Shown: positions 1-9,133 of the stretch, piece by piece
How the letters are laid out: each line of letters begins with the position of its first letter
Numbering within the stretch: the stretch's first letter is position 1
Assembly (NCBI RefSeq): GCF_018383585.1
Contig: NZ_JAHAMK010000026.1
Location: 1 to 56,467 of the forward strand
DNA length: 56,467 nucleotides
Reading direction: 5' to 3'
From: Microvirga sp. 3-52
Lineage (GTDB): Bacteria > Pseudomonadota > Alphaproteobacteria > Rhizobiales > Beijerinckiaceae
The notes under the pieces: generated by a model
Databases searched by the model: none
Told to the model about the DNA's origin: nothing
Seen by the model: the letters and a program-made list of their open reading frames with translations, nothing else
Position numbers and translations under genes: made by a program

Positions 1-61
1 GCCGGCTCCCACGCTGCGACGCCTCGAGCGCGCCCCTCGTCAGGAACCGATCTAAGGCAAC

Positions 62-105
62 TCTCTAGCTTGTGTGCAACACAGTGTCAAGAACAAAGTG
101 AGAAC
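62..105 (-). promoter_or_regulatory. SOS (LexA-type) box next to a leftward sigma70-type promoter
   Basis: Positions 91-105 read GAAC-N7-GAAC, which is exactly the alphaproteobacterial LexA operator (GTTC-N7-GTTC on the other strand). Directly beside it on the minus strand are TTGACA (85-90) and TAGAGA (62-67), 17 bases apart, so the operator abuts the -35 box. The promoter fires left, and its gene lies outside the window. Both halves are seen in the sequence; LexA control is inferred from the family consensus. Confidence 0.6.
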
Positions 106-134
106 ATTGTCCCCAGGCCTGACCACGCCCTCCA

Positions 135-222
135 CGTCATCACCGGCCCTGCGCCGGTGATCCCGATCGGAAAGGCACAGCGCCTCTCAGCATCGGGATG
201 GCCGGGTCAAGCCCGGCCATCA
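135..222 (+). repeat. cloverleaf repeat, copy 1
   Basis: Member of a roughly 90-bp dispersed family: outer CGTCAT arm, CACCGGC/GCCGGTG hairpin, central CCCGAT/ATCGGG stem and GGCCGG/CCGGCC hairpin. The final ATGACG arm is degraded here. It lies beyond the stop of the deacetylase gene. Confidence 0.8.
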
Positions 223-428
223 CCCCCGAGGGATGCACTTGCTGTCATTCAGGGGCCGCGTGAGCGCCCCCGGGATCCATCATCGCAACGTTGCAGAATG
301 AGGCGGTGAGCGTCGCGCACTCTTCGGAACCGTCGTGATCATGGATTTCCACGCCTTCGCGCGGTCCTTCGGATCGGGCTCGCCTACGGCGCACGGAATG
401 ACGGTGCGAACCGCAGCGGTCGAGCGGC

Positions 429-1277
429 TCACGGCAACGGTGCCGGGACAAGCCTCAATCCCCGCTCCTCCAGCAACGCGCGAAAAGCCTCCGATTTCAG
501 ATAATTCAACTCCGCCACCCGGCTGTCCAGCGCCGGGTCGAGGGCGCGCAGCTCGTCATCGACATAGCCCGGGTGGCACATGACGAGGGGCCGGGCTCCA
601 AGTTTCGAGAACGCCTCCTCGAAGATGCGAGCCGCCAGAACCGAGAGATCGAGCGGGGCGAAGCCCGAGAAGCCCTTGTTCGTCCGGAAGCCCGCCGCAT
701 GGGCGCTTCGAGCAAAGCCGCGGGCCAGGGATTTGACGATCAGCGCCTTGTTGCGCCCGACGGGGCGGCGCAGGATCGCCGTGGCTTTGTCCGAGGGGTC
801 GCGCAGCCACACGCGGCCCGCATAGCCCCTCGCCTGCAGCGCCTGGATCAGGGCCGGCCTGATCGCCGGCAGGACATGGACGTGCTGGTGGCCGTCGACG
901 AAAGCGGGGGTGTCGCCGAAGGTCTCCTCGAAGGCATCGATCTGGCGGCCGATTTCCTCGGCGATTTCGGTATCGGGCAATTGCCGCTTCAAAGCCTTCG
1001 GCAGCAGGTCCTTCAAGGCTGGAAATGTCCCCGAAGGCGCCAGTCCCGGCATCGGTCCCAGGGGCGAGCCCACGGTGAAGTTGAGGTGCAACCCGACGGC
1101 GATCCGATCCCTCAGGGGGATCAGAGCCGGCGCCGCCCGGCGCCAGCCGGGCATGTTGCTCATCGCTCCGGTAGCCGACAGACGGCCCATCTCGGCCAGT
1201 TCCACGATGCCCCGGCTTACCCCAGCGGCAAGGCCGAAATCGTCGGCACAGAGGATTACGCTACGAGAGAAGCTCAT
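429..1277 (-). CDS. ChbG/HpnK (YdjC-like) family carbohydrate deacetylase
   Basis: About 282 aa. Family members remove acetyl groups from amino sugars (chito-oligosaccharides, hopanoid glycosides). The metal-site signatures are visible: the N-terminal CADDFG, a central DGHQHVHV and a later MCHPGYVDD. I chose the ATG at 1277 because it puts the conserved strand SRSVILCADDFG at the N-terminus; an upstream in-frame start would add 16 residues of no family likeness. It is divergent from the GT2 glycosyltransferase at 1346 with about 68 bases between them, a pairing that suggests sugar transfer to a lipid and deacetylation of the product. No hopanoid genes are visible nearby, so a specific HpnK role is not supported. 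Confidence 0.85.
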   Translation of the reverse strand: MSFSRSVILCADDFGLAAGVSRGIVELAEMGRLSATGAMSNMPGWRRAAPALIPLRDRIAVGLHLNFTVGSPLGPMPGLAPSGTFPALKDLLPKALKRQLPDTEIAEEIGRQIDAFEETFGDTPAFVDGHQHVHVLPAIRPALIQALQARGYAGRVWLRDPSDKATAILRRPVGRNKALIVKSLARGFARSAHAAGFRTNKGFSGFAPLDLSVLAARIFEEAFSKLGARPLVMCHPGYVDDELRALDPALDSRVAELNYLKSEAFRALLEERGLRLVPAPLP

Positions 1278-1345
1278 GCATGTCCTTAAAAATCGGCTTT
1301 GCCGCAGCCTAATGCTCTTGAGCAAAGGCGCAAACTCGGCTCTTG

Positions 1346-2362
1346 ATGCAGCCCGACAATCAAGGGTCCTTTGCAGTGGCGTCGCCTCAGCTCAGCGTCA
1401 TCATCCCCGTGCACAACGAGAGCGTGAACATCGCCCCCCTGTGCGAGCGCCTGCTCCCCGTCCTCAACCGGATCACATCGGTCTGGGAGGTGGTCTTCGT
1501 CGACGACGGCAGCCGAGACGAGACCTTGGACAGGATCAAGGAGATCAGCCGCTCCGAGCCTCGCATCGGGGCCGTCTCCTTCAGCCGCAACTTCGGCAAG
1601 GAAATCGCCATCGCGGCGGGGCTTGACCATGCCCAGGGCGACGCGGTGGTGATCATGGACGCCGACCTGCAGCATCCGCCGGAGATGATCGAGACCTTCG
1701 TGGAGCGCTGGCGTGAGGGCTACCTGATGGTCTACGGCCAGCGCACGGACCGCTCCGACGAAACCCGCGTCAAGCGCGGCTTCGCCCATCTGTTCTATCG
1801 GCTCTTCTCCCGCTTCGGCGAAATCGGTCTGCCCGAGGGCGCGGGCGATTTCCGCCTCATCGACCGCAAGGGCGTCGAGGTGCTGCGGACCCTCGGCGAG
1901 AAGGCCCGCTTCTCGAAAGGCCTCTATGCCTGGATCGGCTTCAAGGCGACCGGCGTGCCCTTCGTGGTGGAGGAGCGCCAGTTCGGCGCCTCGAAATGGA
2001 GCTTCAGGACGCTCTTCCGCTTCGCTTTCGACGGCATCGCGGCCTTCTCGACGGTTCCGCTGCGGATCTGGACCTATATCGGCTTCCTGATCTCGATCCT
2101 GTCGATCGCCACCGCCGTGTTCTTCGTGATCCGCACCCTCCTGTTCGGCACCGATCTCCCGGGCTTCCCGAGCCTGATCGTGTCGATCATGTTCTTCTCC
2201 GGCATCCAGCTCATGTCGCTTGGCGTCGTCGGCGAATATGTCGGCCGCATCTTCGCCGAGGTGAAGCGACGGCCGCTCTACGTCGTCGCCGAGCGCATCG
2301 GTGGCGCTGCGGAGGTATCGAACGGCCTCGTTCCCGACAATTATCGCATGCGCCGGGCCTGA
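1346..2362 (+). CDS. membrane GT2 glycosyltransferase (polyprenyl-phosphate hexose transferase type)
   Basis: 338 aa. The N-terminal GT-A domain opens with LSVIIPVHNES, carries VVFVDDGS for the nucleotide and VIMDADLQHP as the metal-binding DxD, and ends near residue 230. Two hydrophobic helices follow (roughly 235-265 and 270-300), as in ArnC/DPM1-type enzymes that load a sugar onto undecaprenyl phosphate at the inner membrane. ATG at 1346 is used; a TTG directly before it is an alternative. murJ starts 5 bases after the stop, so the two are probably co-transcribed. The sugar donor cannot be told from sequence. A link to the divergent deacetylase is inference. Confidence 0.87.
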   Translation: MQPDNQGSFAVASPQLSVIIPVHNESVNIAPLCERLLPVLNRITSVWEVVFVDDGSRDETLDRIKEISRSEPRIGAVSFSRNFGKEIAIAAGLDHAQGDAVVIMDADLQHPPEMIETFVERWREGYLMVYGQRTDRSDETRVKRGFAHLFYRLFSRFGEIGLPEGAGDFRLIDRKGVEVLRTLGEKARFSKGLYAWIGFKATGVPFVVEERQFGASKWSFRTLFRFAFDGIAAFSTVPLRIWTYIGFLISILSIATAVFFVIRTLLFGTDLPGFPSLIVSIMFFSGIQLMSLGVVGEYVGRIFAEVKRRPLYVVAERIGGAAEVSNGLVPDNYRMRRA

Positions 2363-2367
2363 CAGCG

Positions 2368-3894
2368 ATGTTCCGAAAAATCCTCTCCGTCGGCGGCTGG
2401 ACGCTCGTCTCGCGTCTGACCGGCTTCATCCGCGACGTGGTGCTGGCAGCCGTCATGGGTGTCGGCCCCATCGCCGATGCCTTCGTGGTCGCGTCTCGCA
2501 TCCCGAACCATTTCCGGGCCATCTTCAGCGAGGGCGCCTTCAACAGCGCGTTCCTGCCCACCTATGCGCGGGTCCTGGAGACGGAGGGCGCCACTCCCGC
2601 ACGCTCGTTCGCCAGCCGCATCAGCACCCTGATGCTGATCGTGCAGGTCGCGCTCCTCGCGCTGGCGCTCTCCGCGATGCCGGCGGTGGTGACGCTGCTC
2701 GCCCCCGGCTTCTCGGAGGATCCGGCAAAGTTCGACCTGGCGGTGACGCTGACCCGCATCACCTTCCCCTATCTGCTTTTCGTCACCCTGGTGACGATCC
2801 TGTCGGCCATCCTCAACGCCCACGAGCGGTTTGCCGCCGCCGCCGCGGCCCCCGTCCTGCTCAACGTCTCCATCGTGGCCGCTCTGGCGGTGGCCTTCCT
2901 GTTTCCCAATGCCGGCTATGCGGCAGCCTGGGGCGTCACGGTTGCGGGCGTTCTCGAACTGCTGCTGGTCTGGGTCTCGGCCAGGCGCCTGGGCGTTGCG
3001 CCCGGCGTCGAGGCGCCGCGCCTCGATCCGGCCATGAAGCGGTTCTTTAAGACCCTGGGACCGGCCGTGATCGGCTCGGCGGGCGTGCAGCTCGCCATGT
3101 TCGCCGACACGATCATCGCCTCCTTCCTCCCCACCGGCGCTGTGGCCTCGCTCTATTATGCCGATCGGATCTATCAGCTGCCTCTCGGGGTGATCGGCAT
3201 CGCGGCCGGTACGGTGCTGCTCCCCGAAATGAGCCGCCGGATCGCCGCGGGCGATGTTGCGGCAGCCCATGGGGCCCAGAACCGGGCCGTGGGGCTGACG
3301 CTGGCCCTCGCGGCACCGTTCGTCGTGGCCTTCCTGACCATGCCGGATCTCATCATGTCGGCCCTGTTCCAGCGCGGCGCCTTCGATGCGGCCGCAGCCC
3401 AGCGCTCCGGCGCGGTGCTCGCGGCCTATGCCGTCGGACTCCCCGCCGCCGTGCTCATCCGCTCGGCCGTGGCGAGCTTCTATTCGCGCTCCGACACGGT
3501 GACGCCGCTCATCGCCTCGCTCAGCGCGGTGGCCGTCAACGTGGCCCTGAAACTCATCCTGACCGGCCCCTACGGGGTCGTCGGCCTGTCGCTCGCCACC
3601 GCCATCGGCATCTGGGTCAATCTCGGCCTCCTGGTGCTCCTCGCCATGCGCCGGGGCTGGATGGATCCGAGCGGCACCCTCGGCCGCACCTCGGCTGCGG
3701 TGGCCGCCGCAAGCCTGCCGCTCGCCGCCTTTGCCTGGTTCGCGCCCGTGCCTCTCACGGAATGGACCGCCGCCCTCCCCGCCTGGCGCAACGAAACCCT
3801 GCTCGCGGGTCTCGGCGCTGCCGGCGCCCTGATCTATGGCGGCATGCTTCTCGCGGGCCTCAAGGTGCTGGGCGTCAGGCTGTCCAGACGCTGA
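2368..3894 (+). CDS. murJ: lipid II flippase MurJ (MviN family)
   Basis: 508 aa and hydrophobic throughout, matching the 14-helix MOP-superfamily flippase that moves lipid II across the inner membrane for peptidoglycan synthesis. The N-terminus (MFRKILSVGGWTLVSRLTGF) with the following RDVVLA and the internal FSEGAFNSAFLP are typical of MurJ. The ATG at 2368 is set by the N-terminal match; it lies 5 bases after the GT2 stop. The 3' end overlaps the converging cyclase gene by 20 bases. Confidence 0.95.
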   Translation: MFRKILSVGGWTLVSRLTGFIRDVVLAAVMGVGPIADAFVVASRIPNHFRAIFSEGAFNSAFLPTYARVLETEGATPARSFASRISTLMLIVQVALLALALSAMPAVVTLLAPGFSEDPAKFDLAVTLTRITFPYLLFVTLVTILSAILNAHERFAAAAAAPVLLNVSIVAALAVAFLFPNAGYAAAWGVTVAGVLELLLVWVSARRLGVAPGVEAPRLDPAMKRFFKTLGPAVIGSAGVQLAMFADTIIASFLPTGAVASLYYADRIYQLPLGVIGIAAGTVLLPEMSRRIAAGDVAAAHGAQNRAVGLTLALAAPFVVAFLTMPDLIMSALFQRGAFDAAAAQRSGAVLAAYAVGLPAAVLIRSAVASFYSRSDTVTPLIASLSAVAVNVALKLILTGPYGVVGLSLATAIGIWVNLGLLVLLAMRRGWMDPSGTLGRTSAAVAAASLPLAAFAWFAPVPLTEWTAALPAWRNETLLAGLGAAGALIYGGMLLAGLKVLGVRLSRR

Positions 3895-5053
3895 CGGACG
3901 CGAAGGTGAAGAGCTCCCGTTCCGTCGCGATGCCCCGGAGCCGGTGCCGGCCGAGGGAGCGGACGGGGACCGGGCTCGCCGAGGCCACGCTGTCGGACAG
4001 GACGACGGAACAGTCGAGGCTGCTGCACAGCGCCTCCATGCGGCTGACCTCGTTGACCGCGGGGCCGATCACCGTGAAGTCGAGGCGCCCGGCCGCGCCG
4101 ATATTGCCGTAGAACACATCCCCGCAATGGAGTGCGATGTCGAGGCTGAGCGGCGTCTCGCCGGCACGGAGGCGGTTGACGGCATCGTTGCGGTCGAGCG
4201 CCGTTCGCGCAGCCCGTATCGCGGCCGCGCAGGCGCTCTCGCGGGAACGTTCCTCGGTGATCGGAAACGCCGCCAGGACGCCGTCTCCCATGAACTTGAG
4301 CACCTCGCCGCCATGCTCCGCCACCGGATCCGCCATGGCCTCGAGATGCTGGTCGAGCCGGGCGATCAGGTCCATGCCGGCGGTGTCCGCCAGACTGGTG
4401 AAGCCGCGCAGATCCGCGAACAGGAGCGCCGCCGTCACGGTCGTGCCGAACCCGCGCCGGATCTCGCCGCTCAGGACCCGTCTTCCGGCCGACAGCCCCA
4501 CATAGGTGTCGAGCATCGCAACCGTGAGGTCGAACAGCGTCATGCGATAAGCAGCCAGGCCCAACAGGGGCAGAAGCCCGTCGATCCCTGCGATCTGCTC
4601 CGGCTGGAGCCCTTCGGGACGGCTGCTGGAGAAAGAGATCCCGATGCCCCGGAGGTCCGGGGCGCTCGTGTTGTCGAAGCTGAAGAGGCGCGCCAGATAA
4701 TCAGCCCCGCCCTCGCGCCTGACATCCTCGAACACGTCGAACTGCTGGGCCGTCGGATCGTCGATACGCCAGTAGCAGCTCGTCTGCCCGGTTTGCATCA
4801 TGTGGTTGAAGGGGCTCCGGTCGAACGCACGTTCATTGCGCTCATGGGAGACGCCCTCGACCATCAGGCCGGCCGAGCGGGTCCAGACATGGGTGTAGAC
4901 GCGGATCGTCGGATTGACGGTCGGCAGGGCGAGATAGACCCGGACCAGCGGCATCCCCTCCGCCACCAGCTGCTCGGCAAAGCCTGAGAGCAACGAGCCG
5001 ACATCCGTTCCCCGCAGGCCTTGTTCGATGATCCAGTCTTCGAGATTCGCCAT
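3875..5053 (-). CDS. adenylate/guanylate cyclase (class III) domain protein
   Basis: 392 aa, soluble. The C-terminal half (about 205-380) is a class III nucleotidyl cyclase domain: FADLRGFT carries the first metal-binding Asp, FMGDGVLAAF the second, and NEVSR the transition-state Asn/Arg. The first 190 residues resemble the sensory N-terminus that often precedes this domain in alphaproteobacteria (HMMQTGQ region), ligand unknown. It probably makes cAMP or cGMP in the cytoplasm. A cyclic-nucleotide-binding protein lies 24 kb away at 29379, but nothing ties the two together directly. The gene converges on murJ with a 20-base overlap of the 3' ends. Confidence 0.88.
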   Translation of the reverse strand: MANLEDWIIEQGLRGTDVGSLLSGFAEQLVAEGMPLVRVYLALPTVNPTIRVYTHVWTRSAGLMVEGVSHERNERAFDRSPFNHMMQTGQTSCYWRIDDPTAQQFDVFEDVRREGGADYLARLFSFDNTSAPDLRGIGISFSSSRPEGLQPEQIAGIDGLLPLLGLAAYRMTLFDLTVAMLDTYVGLSAGRRVLSGEIRRGFGTTVTAALLFADLRGFTSLADTAGMDLIARLDQHLEAMADPVAEHGGEVLKFMGDGVLAAFPITEERSRESACAAAIRAARTALDRNDAVNRLRAGETPLSLDIALHCGDVFYGNIGAAGRLDFTVIGPAVNEVSRMEALCSSLDCSVVLSDSVASASPVPVRSLGRHRLRGIATERELFTFASVSVWTA

Positions 5054-5105
5054 GGCGGCCAGTCTAGCATTCCGGTCGGGAATGTCTTCTGGGACCGAAC
5101 ATCGG

Positions 5106-5825
5106 TTACCGGCCGGCGTGGCGGGTTGCCCCGCCGGTCCCGGCGATTTCCGTCAGGAGCTTGCGGCGAGCGGCGACCGCGAAGGGCCGCATCTCGTCGG
5201 CGATCTCGACGAAGGAACCGGGGCCCCCGATGACGCTCTGGCCATAGTAATCCTCCAGCGACATCCCGCCGGGCCCGCCCGGGCGTCCGCTGCCGGGACG
5301 GCGGATCGCCAGGGCGTTGATGGTGAAACCCTTGGCAAGCGCATCCGCCCTCGCCTGCTCGAGCGACCGGCCGTTCATGTTCGGGCCGTCGCCCGACACG
5401 TCGATGACCTTGCGGGTGCCTTCATGAGCGTTGGTCTCGACGAGGCGAACGGAAAAGTCGATGGCGTTGGAGATGGAGTTGTAGCCATAGGCTCCGCGCG
5501 GCGCGCTCATGAGTTTGTCGGCGAAGACCCTGGCGCTCGCCTCGTCGCGGAGCACGTGCCAGTCGACGATGAGAACCTGGGAGCTCGGCCCGCCCCATTC
5601 CATGTAGGCAACGGCAATGGCGCCGATGGACCCATCCTTGATGCCGTTGAGCACATCGGGGCTCACGAGCGCATCGGCCCAGCCCTGGCGCTGGAGGCGC
5701 AGTTCCGCATCGTCGATGGAGCCGGAGCCGTCGGCCGCGAAGACCAGTTCCAGGTCGACGGACTCCGCGAAGGCCGGAGCCGTCAGGAGGCCAAGGGCCA
5801 CAAGGCTTTTCAGGACAAGGCGCAT
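5106..5825 (-). CDS. DUF1194 secreted von Willebrand factor A domain protein
   Basis: 239 aa. A signal peptide (MRLVLKSLVALGLLTAPAFA) precedes the mature protein. It then shows VFAADGSGSID, a metal-ion-dependent adhesion site of the vWA fold, and VIDVSGDGPN further on, the usual DUF1194 pattern. Exported to the periplasm or beyond; function unknown. Start at 5825 was chosen because it opens the signal peptide. Upstream of it is a gene-free gap, so it probably has its own promoter. Confidence 0.85.
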   Translation of the reverse strand: MRLVLKSLVALGLLTAPAFAESVDLELVFAADGSGSIDDAELRLQRQGWADALVSPDVLNGIKDGSIGAIAVAYMEWGGPSSQVLIVDWHVLRDEASARVFADKLMSAPRGAYGYNSISNAIDFSVRLVETNAHEGTRKVIDVSGDGPNMNGRSLEQARADALAKGFTINALAIRRPGSGRPGGPGGMSLEDYYGQSVIGGPGSFVEIADEMRPFAVAARRKLLTEIAGTGGATRHAGR

Positions 5826-6295
5826 CGAAGGCTCCAGCGTTGGGCACAATGCTGGAGCCATTTAGGGCATTCCGTGGGGGAGACGGCCTCACCGGGCGAT
5901 CACAAGTTTGTTGGAGGTCTCGGTGTCACTCGCCACTGAAGCGTTGCTGGAGGGGGTGACACCCTCCACGTCATCACCGGCCTCGTGCCGGTGATCTCGG
6001 TCCGAAAAGGCACGGTGTCTTCCAATCGGGATGGCCGGCACAAGGCCGACCATGACGGCGGTAGAGGCAGGATGAGATGAGACGGTGGCAAAGACAGCGT
6101 CGTGGCGAGAGGCGTTCGTTCAGCCAGACTCCTATCGCAGAGGAAGATCAGACTTCAGCGTTCAACTTCGCGATCAAATTGCAATAAGTCCGCCAAAATC
6201 CAACCCCTCAATAGTGCGAACACGGTTAACCCGATGTTTCACAATTCCTGAAATACTTTCCTGCAAGGGCATAGAATTCTCATGGGGCAAAAACG
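5826..6295. other. gene-free stretch between DUF1194 gene and chemotaxis receptor
   Basis: 470 bases with one cloverleaf repeat (5969-6057) and, right of it, an AT-richer stretch (about 6140-6295) that must carry the promoter of the chemotaxis receptor. I cannot place -35/-10 boxes with confidence. Confidence 0.45.
5969..6057 (+). repeat. cloverleaf repeat, copy 2
   Basis: Full-length family member with intact CGTCAT...ATGACG outer arms; the third hairpin has one mismatch (GGCCGACC on its right side). It is the only copy between two divergent gene starts, not after a stop codon. Confidence 0.8.
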
Positions 6296-7984
6296 GTGTC
6301 TTTCTCGCTTCGATCCTGGTCCATTCGGACCAAGCTGTTTCTCAATTTCGGTGTACTGGCGCTGCTGATCGTCTCTGCCGTCGGTGGGGGCTGGTTCGGC
6401 ACCCAGTCCATGCACGATTCCATCGACAGGATCTATGTGGATCGCATCGTCCCATTGCGGGACCTGAAGGTCGTCGCCGATCTGTATGCGGTGAACATCG
6501 TCGATACCTCCCACAAGGTGCGCAATGACAATCTGGGATGGGCCGATGCCCTGAAGGGCGTCGAGATCGCGAAGGCCGACATCGCCAAGCACTGGGCCGC
6601 GTACAAATCGATGATCGACGATCCGGGCGAGCTGAAGGCCGCCGAGGATGCTCAGGAACTCATGAAGAATGCCGACATTGCGATCGAAAAGCTCGTGGAG
6701 TTTCTGAAGGCGGAAGACAAGGTCAGCCTGACCTTCTTCACGATGACGGATCTCTATGCCGCCATCGACCCTGTGTCCGAAGCCGTCGGAAAACTCGTGA
6801 ACATTCAGCTCGAATCGGCCAAGGCGCGCGCCGACTCGGCGAACAGCCTGTTCTCGACGATCAGCATCGCGTTCATGGCTATCGTGGCCTTGAGCGTGGT
6901 CGCCCTTGTCATGGGGGGCTGGTCGGTCGTTGCAGGCGTCTCCCGGCCGTTGACCCGCATCACCGGGCAGATGCAGGACCTGGCCGGCGGCAACCTGGCG
7001 GTCCAGGTGACGGATGCCCACAAGGGCGACGAGATCGGAATGCTCGCCCGGGTGCTGCAGGTGTTCAAGGATGAGCTGATCGCCAAGAAGCAGGCGGATG
7101 AAGCGGCCGCCCTGGAAGCGGACGCCCGCATGCGCCGGGCTGAGGTTCTGGACCAGCTCACGAAGCGCTTCGACGCCACGGTGTCGGCCCTGACCCAGGG
7201 GCTGTCCGCGGCAGCCACCGAGATGGAGGCCACGGCCCAGACCATGACGGCCGGCGTGGAGCAGGCCGCCGATCAGCTGGTGACCGTCTCATCCGCCGCC
7301 CAGCAGACCTCCTCGAACGTGCAGACGGTGGCGGCCGCCACCGAGGAGCTGTCGATCTCGATCCGTGAGATCGCCAGCCAGGTGAGCCAGTCCTCGCAGG
7401 TGGCGGAACGGGCCGTGGCCGGGACCCAGCGCACCAGCGCCACGGTGCAGGACCTCGCCGCCAGCGCCGAGAAGATCGGCAATGTGGTGCAGCTGATCAA
7501 CACCATCGCGGGCCAGACCAACCTGTTGGCGCTCAACGCCACCATCGAGGCGGCGCGCGCCGGCGAGGCCGGCAAGGGCTTTGCCGTGGTGGCCACCGAG
7601 GTCAAGGACCTGGCCACCCAGACGGCCAAGGCCACCGAGGAGATCTCGGCCCAGATCGGCTCGGTGCAGCAGGCGACGCAGCAGACGGTGGCGGCGATCC
7701 AGGAGATCGCCCGCACGATCACCGAGATGAGCCAGATCTCGACCTCGATCGCGGCGGCCATGGAGGAGCAGGGTGCGGCCACCGCCGAGATCGCCCGCAA
7801 CGTCCAGGAGGCGGCGCGCGGCACGGAGCAGGTGACCGGCAACATCGTGGGCGTGCAGCAGGCCGCCCAGGAAAACGGCGCCGCCGCCTCCCAGGTGCTG
7901 AGCGTCGCCGAGGAACTCGCCCGGCACTCCAGCGATCTCGGCCGCGAGGTCGAAACCTTCCTGTCCGGCGTCAAGGCTGCCTGA
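6296..7984 (+). CDS. methyl-accepting chemotaxis protein
   Basis: 562 aa. One membrane helix near residues 12-32, a periplasmic four-helix sensor region to about 185, a second helix at about 188-212, a HAMP domain ([20 protein letters not shown]) and a long cytoplasmic signalling coiled coil. The hairpin tip that contacts CheA/CheW is complete ([20 protein letters not shown] near 405). GTG at 6296 is the start that gives the N-terminal helix; an ATG 14 bases upstream is out of frame. No C-terminal CheR-docking pentapeptide is present. No che genes are nearby, so it works with a core encoded elsewhere. The ligand is unknown. Confidence 0.95.
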   Translation: MSFSLRSWSIRTKLFLNFGVLALLIVSAVGGGWFGTQSMHDSIDRIYVDRIVPLRDLKVVADLYAVNIVDTSHKVRNDNLGWADALKGVEIAKADIAKHWAAYKSMIDDPGELKAAEDAQELMKNADIAIEKLVEFLKAEDKVSLTFFTMTDLYAAIDPVSEAVGKLVNIQLESAKARADSANSLFSTISIAFMAIVALSVVALVMGGWSVVAGVSRPLTRITGQMQDLAGGNLAVQVTDAHKGDEIGMLARVLQVFKDELIAKKQADEAAALEADARMRRAEVLDQLTKRFDATVSALTQGLSAAATEMEATAQTMTAGVEQAADQLVTVSSAAQQTSSNVQTVAAATEELSISIREIASQVSQSSQVAERAVAGTQRTSATVQDLAASAEKIGNVVQLINTIAGQTNLLALNATIEAARAGEAGKGFAVVATEVKDLATQTAKATEEISAQIGSVQQATQQTVAAIQEIARTITEMSQISTSIAAAMEEQGAATAEIARNVQEAARGTEQVTGNIVGVQQAAQENGAAASQVLSVAEELARHSSDLGREVETFLSGVKAA

Positions 7985-8010
7985 GTCTCAGAGCGCGATC
8001 CGAATAAGAT

Positions 8011-8044
8011 GGGCGCGGGCGGCTTTCGAAAGCCGCCCGCGCCC
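8011..8044. terminator. 34-bp perfect palindrome between convergent genes
   Basis: GGGCGCGGGCGGCTT is followed by a short TCGA centre and its exact complement, giving a 15-bp GC-rich stem. It sits between the 3' ends of the chemotaxis receptor and the aminotransferase gene, with TTTTCC beyond on the plus strand. Most likely a bidirectional intrinsic terminator. Confidence 0.7.
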
Positions 8045-8088
8045 ATTGTCTTTTCCTCAGGCGTCTCGCCCTGCGTGCCGGGCAGGCC

Positions 8089-8964
8089 TCAGGCGGCCTT
8101 GAGGATCCCCTTGTCATGGGCGAAGGCCCAGTAGAGCTCGCGCGCCCGGCGATAGAACGGGCCGGGCTGCAGATCGCGGCTGTCGATGCGCAGCACCGGC
8201 ATGACCTTGGAATAGTTGCCCGAGATGAAGATCTCGTCGGCGCTGGCGAAATCCTCGTAGCGCAGCGTTCCCTCGACCACCTCGGCGCCGTCGTCGCGCA
8301 GGAGCTGGATCACACGCTGGCGGGTGATGCCGTTCAGGAACGTGCCGTTCGGATACGGCGTATAGACCACACCGCCCTTGGCCATGAACACATTGGATGT
8401 CCCGGTTTCGGCCACGTTGCCGAGCGCATCGCACACGAGCGCGTTGTCGAACCCCTTCTCCTTCGCCTCGCGGATCACCCGGGCATTGTTGGGGTAGAGC
8501 GCGCCGGCCTTGGCGTCGGTCGGCATGGATTCGAGGGTCGGGCGGCGGAAGCTCGACTTCATGACCGAGAGCCCGCCCGGCACCGGCATCGGCGCCTCGA
8601 AGACGGACAGGCAGAACTGGGTCGATTCCGGATCCGGCGCGATGGTGGCCAGGCCCTCGGCCTCGCCCCAGTACATGGGCTTCACGTAGAGCGCCGTCCC
8701 CGGAGCGAACTTCTTCACGCCCTCGCGAACCAGATCGAGCATGGTCCCGACATCCATGGTGGGCTTGAGGCCGATGGTGGGGGCCGAGCGGTTCACGCGC
8801 TCGCAATGCCGGTCGAGATCGGGCGCGACGCCCTCGAACACCCGTGCGCCGTCGAACACGGACGAGCCGAGCCAGGAGACATGGGAGCGCGGCCCGATCA
8901 AGGGCGGATTGCCCTCATGCCATGCGCCGTTGAACCAGTTCCAGGTCTGCGAATGCCAAGCCAC
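8089..8964 (-). CDS. branched-chain-type aminotransferase (PLP class IV)
   Basis: 291 aa, the usual size for class IV aminotransferases, which use pyridoxal phosphate to interconvert branched-chain amino acids and their 2-oxo acids. TDAKAGALYPN contains the PLP-binding Lys, NVAETGTSNVF the phosphate-cup segment, and FDGARVF the N-terminal signature. I chose GTG 8964, giving VAWHSQTWNWFNG, because AGAGG lies 8 bases upstream on the minus strand; an earlier in-frame start would add 19 residues unlike the family. Substrate assignment within class IV is less certain than the fold. Confidence 0.85.
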   Translation of the reverse strand: MAWHSQTWNWFNGAWHEGNPPLIGPRSHVSWLGSSVFDGARVFEGVAPDLDRHCERVNRSAPTIGLKPTMDVGTMLDLVREGVKKFAPGTALYVKPMYWGEAEGLATIAPDPESTQFCLSVFEAPMPVPGGLSVMKSSFRRPTLESMPTDAKAGALYPNNARVIREAKEKGFDNALVCDALGNVAETGTSNVFMAKGGVVYTPYPNGTFLNGITRQRVIQLLRDDGAEVVEGTLRYEDFASADEIFISGNYSKVMPVLRIDSRDLQPGPFYRRARELYWAFAHDKGILKAA

Positions 8965-9133
8965 TTGTCTCGATCCTCTTAGGTCAGAAAGCCTGTCGCA
9001 TCGAATCCCCTTCAGCCTCACCCGTCAATCGTTCCTTCGACCATCGGGGCATAAAGACTTGTGATGGATTCCATCCGGAGTGCTGATCATTGGCCGGATT
9101 GCCATCGATCCCTGTCGGTGCGAACCTTGCCGA

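Larger units (their letters stand above)
1..428. other. gene-free stretch at left edge
   Basis: No convincing coding region. It holds the leftward SOS-type promoter (62-105) and one cloverleaf repeat (135-222). From about 223 to 428 I see nothing beyond the 3' flank of the deacetylase gene. Confidence 0.5.

Noticed and set aside
6282..6295. ATG at 6282 as start of the chemotaxis receptor
   Set aside because: It is 14 bases before the GTG and out of frame with the receptor.
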